This document shows positions 1 through 5,467 of a stretch of DNA of 5,689 nucleotides, one piece after another. The DNA is taken from the NCBI GenBank assembly GCA_007133875.1, contig SLLW01000370.1:1-5689 (forward strand), written 5' to 3'. Each line of letters starts with the position of its first letter. The first letter of the stretch is position 1. Both the position numbers and the translations under genes were made by a program. This DNA comes from Balneolales bacterium (lineage in GTDB: Bacteria; Bacteroidota; Rhodothermia; Balneolales; Natronogracilivirgulaceae). Below the pieces are notes generated by a model. That model did not search any database, was not told the DNA's origin, and saw only the letters and a program-made list of their open reading frames with translations.

Positions 1-489
1 TCCCCTGGGCGTAGTATTGGAGTATTTTTCCCCCGGAAGATACCCCTTGATGATTCGCTGTGTCCTGCATTGGTCAAGATGCGAAGGCAGCGCCGCTTTG
101 ATGCGGCCGACTTGACCGGATGATCCCCACCCATGAATAACCTTGATCACCTGGTACCCCTGTTGGCGTGCTTCCCTGATTTTCATATCAAGTACCGTTA
201 GAGCATCACGTACGATCGGCATCCCTGCTTCAAGGTTTACAACCATGACTTGTTGATGGTCAGACTCAGGGTGACGGCCAGAGGAAGGCTGACTGCCTGA
301 TCCAGATGGAGTGTCACTTTCGTGCTCATCACCCCTGTCGAAATCGTTATCGGATCCGGGGGACCATTCATGCTCCCCCGGTGTACGCCACGCATGGTCA
401 GACGACTCCGATGACTGTGCCGTCTCACAAAACGGGCAGATAACAGCATCGTCGGGCAGCTCATTTCCACATGTATCACAAAGTTTCAT
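1..489 (-). CDS. Zinc-ribbon plus Smr-domain protein, 3' end cut by window edge
   Basis: Reading the minus strand from the ATG at 489-487 gives 163 residues open to the left edge, so the C-terminus is missing. Residues 1-25 form a small zinc ribbon with C4, C7, C18 and C21 (CDTC...CPFC). Residues about 26-80 are a Ser/Asp/His-rich, probably disordered linker. Residues about 82-163 match an Smr domain (the MutS2 C-terminal/small MutS-related fold): an amphipathic helix, then VIHGWGSSG at 117-125 and a later LPGEKY near 151-156, which fits the usual PGE motif after the core. Smr domains bind nucleic acid and some nick DNA or RNA or act on stalled ribosomes; the exact role here is unknown. The canonical LDxH motif is absent: VNLE occupies that place at 84-87. 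The leader is AT-rich with no Shine-Dalgarno site, as is usual for Bacteroidota-type genomes. The gene is divergent from the copper protein. The family call is firm; the cellular function is not. Confidence 0.88.
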   Translation of the reverse strand, partial: MKLCDTCGNELPDDAVICPFCETAQSSESSDHAWRTPGEHEWSPGSDNDFDRGDEHESDTPSGSGSQPSSGRHPESDHQQVMVVNLEAGMPIVRDALTVLDMKIREARQQGYQVIKVIHGWGSSGQVGRIKAALPSHLDQCRTQRIIKGYLPGEKYSNTTPRG

Positions 490-527
490 GTGTTTAAAAA
501 TTTAGATTAAGCGGACACATGCAATTC

Positions 528-579
528 CATGACCGGTTTTAATCATGCGCCTGTGTGTCCCGGCGCCAGCCCGGTCATG
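528..579. repeat. Inverted repeat, 9-bp arms, upstream of Smr gene
   Basis: CATGACCGG at 528-536 is the exact inverse of CCGGTCATG at 571-579, with 34 bases between. The repeat lies about 40-90 bases upstream of the Smr gene start, within its leader or promoter. A shorter pair, GGACAC at 513-518 and GTGTCC at 555-560, interleaves with it, so both helices together would make a pseudoknot. The arms could be a regulator site or an mRNA structure; chance cannot be excluded. There is no T-run, so it is not a terminator. Confidence 0.45.
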
Positions 580-720
580 TTCATTTCATGGTCCGATAAT
601 AGGAAAAATACTCCTTTGGGAATAAATAAATCAGGCGTTACAGGGATTCTTTGGTTTTGTCAACGCTCACATAACTGGTAATGATCCCGGTAAATCGACC
701 ACCATATCCACCGGGTGCCG

Positions 721-863
721 GATCCGGATTCCGGGAAGCCCCCTTATCCCCAAACGTCTTATTTTCCAGAATTTACCAAAAAAAAATTTGCTGGAGTAAA
801 AGGAATCATTATATTAAAGATAAAGTACTCTTAAATCCTGTTTATCTGATCCGGGTATTCCGG
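721..863. repeat. Two related GATCCGG/ATTCCGG motifs in the copper protein leader
   Basis: GATCCGGATTCCGG at 721-734 reappears as GATCCGGGTATTCCGG at 848-863, differing by a two-base insertion. Each copy overlaps a perfect 10-bp palindrome: CCGGATCCGG at 718-727 and ATTCCGGAAT at 857-866. The second palindrome ends 29 bases before the ATG of the copper protein. The pair could be a duplicated operator or short dispersed repeats of the genome; the window alone cannot tell which. Confidence 0.35.
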
Positions 864-895
864 AATCAGTTTTCCATCACATAATACCGACGATT

Positions 896-2650
896 ATGTC
901 AATCCATATCGCAACGCAACTCAAACGAATCGCATCCACTATTCCAGTGCTGCTCCTTTTCGTATTTCTCAACACCACGTACGCCTGCGACTGGTGTAAC
1001 AATCAGTTCTTTATGGAGTTGAATAATGAGCGCAAGGGAACACTCGTATCCGATGAGCTTCTTAATGCCATTCGCGCTCAGCACGACTTCTCCAAAATGG
1101 CGGAAAACGCGCAGATGGAGGTTGCTGATGCAGGCATTGCCTCTTCGTCTGCCGGTAACATGGCAACAGCCGCGCCGGCCGGATCCACCCCGCCACCCCA
1201 TGATTTCATCGATATCATTGAGCGGGACAACCGGATGCAAACCCGCGCAACCAGCTATGTACCGCAGGATACCGAACCCGATGAACGTGTCCGGATCACC
1301 CTCTCCGAAGGTGAGGTCTACCTCGGAAACGGTGTGATCTACGAAGGTTTTGTGATCGACGGCGGCATTCCCGGTCCGACCATCCGGGTACAGGAAGGAG
1401 ATGTCGTGGAATTTACCGTTGTTAATGAAGGCAATGTCGATCACGGTGCGTCTATCCACACGGCCTACACGCAGACATCCAAATACCTGGGATCGATTGC
1501 CCCCGGCGACAGTGCCAGGATAGTGTTTCGGGCGAACCACCCCGGTGTCTATATGTATCATTGCGCGCCGGGCGGACACGCCATTCCCATGCACGTCATT
1601 ATGGGACAATACGGCATGATGGTGGTGGAGCCCAGGCAGAAATTCAGACTGGAAGAAGAGCTTGGACGCGGTCCGGATATCGAAATCGACATCACCCAGC
1701 ACGAAATATACGCCTCCGGCAAAGACGCGGTTACCGGTCAGGGCAACCCGCTCTATACCATGTTTAACGGCAAACTGTTCCGCTATGTCGAAGAGCCGAT
1801 CATGGCCAAACCGGGCGACTATGTACGGATCAATTTTTTGAATGTCGGCCCGAATCTGCTCTCCACCTTCCACCTGGTCGGAATCATTTGGGATTATGCG
1901 TACTGGCAGGGCAATCCCGAAAATATCCTCACCGGCGGACAAACCGTGACCGCCGGACCATCCGACTCCTGGACCGTTGAATTTCGTGTACCGCCGGATG
2001 AAGGCGCCTATACCATGCTCACCCATGCGGTAGGATCGGCATCACGTGGTGCGATTGGATTACTGATTGCGGATAACGAAGCGGAGCGGACCCCCTATGT
2101 CTCCCAGCAGGGACCGATCCATACGGATGAAGAGATGGCTGATATCCGGGAGCGGGCGGTTCGTATCGTCAACTCATCGGCTCCGGGCTCTCCGGAAATC
2201 GACATACCTCAAATATTCTCACAGGATACCGATGAGGTGCAGGTACAGATCATCGGAAACTCCTTTTATCCCAAAGTCATAGATATCAAACCGGGAACGA
2301 CGGTAACCTGGGTAAACGAGGATGTCTTCTCATATATGGAGGGCGAGTTCTCCGGCATCCACAATGCGGTCGCGACCAGTGGACCGGACATTTTCGCCTC
2401 CCCGCTGCTCACCCACGGTGAAACCTTCAGCTACACCTTTGAAGAGGTCGGCGAGTACGATTATATCTGTACCCCGCATCCATACATGAAAGGCATCGTC
2501 CGCGTCTCCGAACCGGATGAGCGGATCGCCTCAGGCGGCGGCACCCAAATGGCCGGTGCACCGGGATGGGTGACCATCATCGCCCTGTTCCTGGCGGTTA
2601 TTGCCGCTTTCTTCAGCTATGTGGCATTGATAAAACGGGTAGAAGATTAG
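896..2650 (+). CDS. Membrane-anchored NirK-like multicopper protein with fused C-terminal cupredoxin
   Basis: A 584-residue exported copper protein. Residues 1-30 are a signal peptide (KR at 10-11, then a hydrophobic run), probably cut before C31; CDWC at 31-34 follows, and because it is CxxCN it is not a heme c site. Residues about 130-395 form a NirK-type two-cupredoxin core. By comparison with copper nitrite reductases, the type-1 ligands are H183, C223 and H233, the type-2 ligands are H188, H222 and H377, and the catalytic His is H326. The catalytic Asp position is S186 and the axial Met position is Q238. Residues about 447-537 are a third cupredoxin with a full type-1 set: H489, C525, H528 and M531 (CTPHPYMKG). 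Residues 556-577 are a transmembrane helix followed by KR, placing the copper domains outside the cytoplasm. The third cupredoxin probably passes electrons to or from the core, as tethered domains do in other NirK fusions. Nitrite reduction to NO is possible but doubtful because of the two substitutions. The start is chosen because it precedes the signal peptide directly. The fold is near certain; the substrate is not. Confidence 0.9.
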   Translation: MSIHIATQLKRIASTIPVLLLFVFLNTTYACDWCNNQFFMELNNERKGTLVSDELLNAIRAQHDFSKMAENAQMEVADAGIASSSAGNMATAAPAGSTPPPHDFIDIIERDNRMQTRATSYVPQDTEPDERVRITLSEGEVYLGNGVIYEGFVIDGGIPGPTIRVQEGDVVEFTVVNEGNVDHGASIHTAYTQTSKYLGSIAPGDSARIVFRANHPGVYMYHCAPGGHAIPMHVIMGQYGMMVVEPRQKFRLEEELGRGPDIEIDITQHEIYASGKDAVTGQGNPLYTMFNGKLFRYVEEPIMAKPGDYVRINFLNVGPNLLSTFHLVGIIWDYAYWQGNPENILTGGQTVTAGPSDSWTVEFRVPPDEGAYTMLTHAVGSASRGAIGLLIADNEAERTPYVSQQGPIHTDEEMADIRERAVRIVNSSAPGSPEIDIPQIFSQDTDEVQVQIIGNSFYPKVIDIKPGTTVTWVNEDVFSYMEGEFSGIHNAVATSGPDIFASPLLTHGETFSYTFEEVGEYDYICTPHPYMKGIVRVSEPDERIASGGGTQMAGAPGWVTIIALFLAVIAAFFSYVALIKRVED

Positions 2651-2668
2651 ATCGATTACATACAGGTT

Positions 2669-2700
2669 GTGCACCCTGGCAAAATTCCTGCCGGGTGTGC
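2669..2700. terminator. Hairpin between convergent genes, possible bidirectional terminator
   Basis: GTGCACCC at 2669-2676 pairs with GGGTGTGC at 2693-2700 (six Watson-Crick and two G-T pairs). After a bulged T, GGCA at 2678-2681 pairs with TGCC at 2689-2692, leaving a seven-base loop. It sits in the 64 bases between the stop codons of two convergent genes, where a shared terminator is expected. Neither strand has a clear T-run after the stem, so it is not a classical intrinsic terminator; it may instead protect 3' ends or act weakly. Confidence 0.5.
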
Positions 2701-2714
2701 TCCTGATAATCCGG

Positions 2715-3143
2715 TTATGGCCAGACGGCCCATGGGATGCGGCTCAGGATGAAAACCAGGCCGATCAGGTAGAAAACCCAGATACTCAGAAATTGATTTT
2801 TGGAATCTGAAAGGCGTTTTGCAAAGGAAAACCCGAAGGTGATGAGTGCGACGGCCAGGATCATCATCACCGGGTGTTCCAGGACATAGAGCCGCAGCAT
2901 ACTGTTGCCCATAGCCTCTCCGGACAAACTGGAGAAGCCCAGCGGTGACATGAAATAAAGCACCAGTCCGGCCATCCACTGCAGATGCGTTGGAATGATT
3001 CCAATCAGGGCCAGTTTCCGGTCCCTCTCCGTGAACATTTTCCCCGAAAAATATCCAAACAGGGCAAGGATGATGCTCACTGCGAGTCCGCCGATGACCA
3101 GATAGGAAAGTAATGAATGCAGATGCTGAATACCGGTGTACAT
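2715..3143 (-). CDS. Four-helix membrane protein, 'cytochrome B'-like family
   Basis: A 142-residue integral membrane protein with four predicted transmembrane helices, at about 10-31, 44-65, 86-106 and 118-137. Its pattern (MYTG..HLHS at the N-terminus, FTERDRKLAL after helix 1, PTHLQ in helix 2, YFMSPLG, LEHP before helix 3, and ILSRIPW near the end) matches small proteins of Bacteroidota and relatives that are often labelled 'cytochrome B' without firm proof. H7, H9, H53 and H90 lie in or next to helices and could ligate heme, which is an inference only. The length is normal for this group, so the gene looks complete. It is convergent with the copper protein, 64 bases apart, so it is not in the same operon, though a redox link is conceivable. 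No Shine-Dalgarno site precedes the ATG; the start was chosen because MYTG is the usual N-terminus. Confidence 0.8.
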   Translation of the reverse strand: MYTGIQHLHSLLSYLVIGGLAVSIILALFGYFSGKMFTERDRKLALIGIIPTHLQWMAGLVLYFMSPLGFSSLSGEAMGNSMLRLYVLEHPVMMILAVALITFGFSFAKRLSDSKNQFLSIWVFYLIGLVFILSRIPWAVWP

Positions 3144-3501
3144 GGTAACTGTGATTTTCGTGATGAATGGGTGGATTTATTGCAGATAATCATGATTCGA
3201 TGTGTTTCCGTACCCCTGGTCGCCAGATCCCTGGGATTTTGGAACGGTTCCCGGTCACGCCCGTTCCAAAACTTGAATAACGCCTCAATAATCTCTTCCA
3301 TGGAATAATGATATTTTCTCAACAGGAACAGGTATAAAATAATATAGTCTGCCCTTGCAATCTCCAAGCTAATTATTATCCTGTTTACTTCACAATACAA
3401 AATGGGCTGCAAGTCACATAATAGCCATTGTGAGCATTTTAGATTATGTCTATTCTCTATGTTATTATCCTTAATAAGGATGATAGGTTTTACCTGATTG
3501 T
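3144..3501. other. Region without a supportable gene, partly AT-rich
   Basis: About 360 bases between the four-helix protein and the antitoxin relic. A minus-strand open frame (3577-3077) crosses it but overlaps the antitoxin relic in another frame, runs into the four-helix gene, and shows no domain I recognise. I therefore treat it as chance. The part from 3272 to about 3500 is clearly richer in A and T than the flanking genes. This is where the toxin partner of the antitoxin would be expected, and no RelE, YoeB or PIN-type sequence is visible in any frame. The promoter of the four-helix gene should lie at about 3144-3240, but I cannot point to convincing boxes; a perfect palindrome AATCATGATT is at 3188-3197. 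Confidence 0.6.
3237..3271. repeat. Perfect 11-bp inverted repeat
   Basis: TTTTGGAACGG at 3237-3247 and CCGTTCCAAAA at 3261-3271 are exact inverses around a 13-base spacer. The T-run is on the 5' side and the A-run on the 3' side whichever strand is read, which is the wrong order for an intrinsic terminator. It lies about 95 bases upstream of the four-helix protein start. It may be a protein-binding dyad or the remains of a mobile element or repeat. The spacing does not fit a dif-like recombination site, which has a short centre of about 6 bp. Confidence 0.7.
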
Positions 3502-3726
3502 TTAATCCTCCACTTGAGTATTCATTCCTTTTTTTTTGATAGAAGAAGTCATAGCGGGAATAGAGGTCAGGTACCATGTTTCCTGGGTAGTTTACCAGTC
3601 ATCTTCGCTGACAAGTATGGTATTAGAACGTATGCCGGAAACATGAATAGGCTCATGAGATTCAGCAGCTTCATCAATCAGGCGATTAATCGCATTTCGG
3701 GCTTTTGCAGCTCCAAGAATTTTCAT
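3502..3726 (-). pseudogene. YefM/Phd-type antitoxin relic with in-frame stop
   Basis: From the ATG at 3726-3724, 44 codons encode a clear YefM/Phd N-terminus: MKILGAAKAR, NAINRLIDEAAESHEPI, then ILVSEDDW, the usual end of the DNA-binding half. A TAA at 3594-3592 interrupts it. The same frame then resumes the family sequence with QETWYLTSIPAM and KKGMNTQVED (normally QETLYLLSIPGMRES...GMNTP.ED) up to a second stop at 3504-3502. Together that is 74 residues against about 80-90 in intact members, so the extreme C-terminus is also lost, perhaps by a frameshift. AAA to TAA would explain the first stop in one step. YefM antitoxins bind DNA with the N-terminal half and neutralise a YoeB/Txe-type RNase toxin with the C-terminal half. 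No toxin gene follows. The 44-residue product could still be made, but most simply the locus is decaying. Confidence 0.85.
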
Positions 3727-3757
3727 AATCGGGCACTGTCGGTTTATAGGTTAATCC

Positions 3758-3785
3758 ATAACACGTATACCCTACGTGTTGTCAA
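3758..3785 (-). promoter_or_regulatory. Candidate promoter with palindromic operator for the antitoxin relic
   Basis: On the minus strand TTGACA (3785-3780) and TGTTAT (3763-3758) are separated by 16 bases, about 32 bases upstream of the antitoxin ATG. A perfect inverted repeat, AACACGTA at 3760-3767 and TACGTGTT at 3773-3780 around five bases, fills the spacer and touches both boxes. Autoregulation through a palindrome overlapping the promoter is typical of YefM-YoeB loci. The alternative is a weak hairpin ending the thioredoxin gene, whose stop codon is only 28 bases upstream; there is no T-run to support that. Confidence 0.5.
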
Positions 3786-3808
3786 ATGACCTTGTGCCAG
3801 TCTGGTGT

Positions 3809-5467
3809 TTAGCGGGTAACCTGGAAACGGTAGCGGATCTCTCCTTCTTCATCTTCAAACCGGCTTGGTAGCGGCAGATCGACTTGCTCATCATTCCGCA
3901 GAATACGCACATCTACGGTGTCTGTATCGGGGCCAGGATCGAGTCCACGAACAAAAGCGCCGTTGTACCGGTACAGCGGGATGAGACCGTGAAACGGAAG
4001 ATCATCCCCCTGAATATGCACCCGAACGTCACCTGTATCCTCTTCTCCACTGAGGTGCAAAGTGATCAGCTCCTCCGGGATTTCTATCAGCAGACGCCCT
4101 TCCCTCAGCCGTTCGGCTCGTGTTTCATCAAAGCCAAGTTCAGCTGCCAGCTTTTCCTCCAGCTGAAACCCACGCAGGGATTGGTCGATGATAAAGCCAT
4201 CCGGATCGAGCAAAAATGTGGTTGGCCAGGATCGAATCCCGTACAGTTCATTCAGCTCATTCGATTCGGATGGATGACTTATGAGCTGCGGCCAGCCCAT
4301 TTTCCACTCATCACTAAATCGATTAAGGGCTTCGCGTGAATCATATGCGATGCCAATGAATTGAAATTCATCACCTTCGAACAGGCGCCAGGCTTCCTTC
4401 AGATAGGGCATTTCGGCTATGCACGGTCCGCACCAGGATCCCCAGAAATCCAGAAAAACCCACTTACTGAGCTGATTATCGATGGAGATGAGTTCCCCGG
4501 TGATGGACTCCTGTTTAAAGCCAAGCGCCCGCATACCGGGTTGCGTGCCGCGACGTTCAGCGAAGTCGGGCGCGTGCCGCAGCAACACTTCGCTGCCATC
4601 AATCGATGCCTCAACAAATTGATAAGCGTGTTCACCAAAGTGAACAAACTGTCCGGGATTTGCTGGTTCTGACCAGGCATCATCTGCCCTGCGGACCTGC
4701 ACCACATCGCTTTCTTCGCCGTAAAATGGCTCCCTAAAGTGATTATGAAGCGCAAGCTCCCAATGTTCCCCACCCAATTCAAAGGTGGTCGTGTAATGCT
4801 GATAGTAGCCGCGTAACAAGCCCGGCTCATCTAAGTCAGGCATGTTTAAATCTGAGGGTTTGTTGAGCCGGATGATACTGTTCATGGTGTGAACCTGGCC
4901 CTCATGGTATAGCTCGAAAGTGACGGGGAGGGCCAGCGGCTGACTTTCGTTATCCGACATTTGATAGGATGGAACCTGAAACACCCCGGAATCTTCAAAG
5001 GTATAGGGCTCGGTATCGCTGTACATCACATAGGTATCCCCGGCTTCGTCTTCCCAGGCTAACAGTACGGTGATAAGCTGCAGCGGCTGATCCGTGAACC
5101 GTTCGGGATGCACACCCCATGCATTCAGCGCATTATGCACAAAAACCGAGTCGAGCAGGCCAGTTTTATAAGACTGCCACGCATGTTGCACAAAATTATG
5201 CACCATGTACAGAACGCGTACGTCGCGATCGTGCAGTTGCTCCGGCAGGAAATCGATTTCAGGATACGATTTTATCCACGGGTTCGACTCATCAAGGACC
5301 CTGAGCAAGCCGGAGCTTGGAACAAACTCCCCAAATCCATCCTTGGGTTGCAACTGCAAGCGGATTTCCTCAGGAGATTCGGCGGAAAGCTGCGCACCGT
5401 ATACAGGCAGAAGAAGTAGGCTTAAATAAGCAAATAAGACTAAATTAATAGCAACAAAAGATTTCAT
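3809..5467 (-). CDS. Exported TlpA/ResA-like thioredoxin-fold protein with large N- and C-terminal extensions
   Basis: A 552-residue protein with a signal peptide at 1-24 (K2, hydrophobic core, VYGA cut region). It contains a TlpA-family thioredoxin domain at about 312-445. The active site WCGPC is at 345-349, inside VFLDFWGSWCGPC, and is followed by the usual MP and an amphipathic helix. The cis-proline motif is WPTTF (P415), followed by LLDPDG. Both redox cysteines are present, and they are the only cysteines in the protein, so it should act as a thiol-disulfide oxidoreductase outside the cytoplasm, for example in cytochrome c or copper-site maturation or general disulfide reduction. Residues 25-310 form a long domain I do not recognise, rich in aromatic and acidic residues. 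Residues about 446-552 add a predicted beta-rich tail, unusual because the thioredoxin fold is often C-terminal in TlpA proteins. The gene stands alone, with no partner on its strand in the window except the antitoxin relic downstream. No Shine-Dalgarno site is at the proper distance; the start is set by the signal peptide. Confidence 0.87.
   Translation of the reverse strand: MKSFVAINLVLFAYLSLLLLPVYGAQLSAESPEEIRLQLQPKDGFGEFVPSSGLLRVLDESNPWIKSYPEIDFLPEQLHDRDVRVLYMVHNFVQHAWQSYKTGLLDSVFVHNALNAWGVHPERFTDQPLQLITVLLAWEDEAGDTYVMYSDTEPYTFEDSGVFQVPSYQMSDNESQPLALPVTFELYHEGQVHTMNSIIRLNKPSDLNMPDLDEPGLLRGYYQHYTTTFELGGEHWELALHNHFREPFYGEESDVVQVRRADDAWSEPANPGQFVHFGEHAYQFVEASIDGSEVLLRHAPDFAERRGTQPGMRALGFKQESITGELISIDNQLSKWVFLDFWGSWCGPCIAEMPYLKEAWRLFEGDEFQFIGIAYDSREALNRFSDEWKMGWPQLISHPSESNELNELYGIRSWPTTFLLDPDGFIIDQSLRGFQLEEKLAAELGFDETRAERLREGRLLIEIPEELITLHLSGEEDTGDVRVHIQGDDLPFHGLIPLYRYNGAFVRGLDPGPDTDTVDVRILRNDEQVDLPLPSRFEDEEGEIRYRFQVTR

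Larger units (their letters stand above)
490..895. other. Divergent intergenic region
   Basis: This 406-base region separates the minus-strand Smr gene from the plus-strand copper protein and must hold both promoters. I see no supportable gene; a 67-residue open frame at 681-884 has no recognisable domain and no ribosome binding site. Weak sigma70-like candidates exist: on the plus strand TTGTCA at 657-662 and TAATGA at 679-684 (16-bp spacer), and on the minus strand TTGACA at 663-658. Neither has a good -10 box, and I found no Bacteroidota-type TAnnTTTG box with a TTG upstream. No FNR/NnrR-type TTGAT-N4-ATCAA site is present, so nothing here shows control by anaerobiosis or nitric oxide. The sequence just before the ATG at 896 has no Shine-Dalgarno motif. 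Confidence 0.6.

Noticed and set aside
681..884. Possible small gene of 67 codons before the copper protein
   Set aside because: No ribosome binding site, no recognisable domain, and it covers the repeat-bearing leader.
490..895. FNR/NnrR-type operator upstream of the NirK-like gene
   Set aside because: No TTGAT-N4-ATCAA or close variant was found on reading this region.
986..1000. CDWC as a heme c attachment site
   Set aside because: The residue after the second Cys is Asn, not His, so it is not CxxCH.
899..2026. Long minus-strand open frame of 375 codons opposite the copper protein
   Set aside because: It is the antisense of a gene with clear domains and metal ligands, and its translation shows no domain.
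3077..3577. Minus-strand open frame of 166 codons spanning the gap and containing PFQNP, which resembles a YoeB-type motif
   Set aside because: It overlaps the antitoxin relic and the four-helix gene in different frames. The PFQNP string is produced by the inverted repeat, and no other YoeB residues (such as the YSRRI and TH.Y end) can be found.
3514..3789. Plus-strand open frame of 91 codons
   Set aside because: It is the antisense of the antitoxin relic and has no domain.
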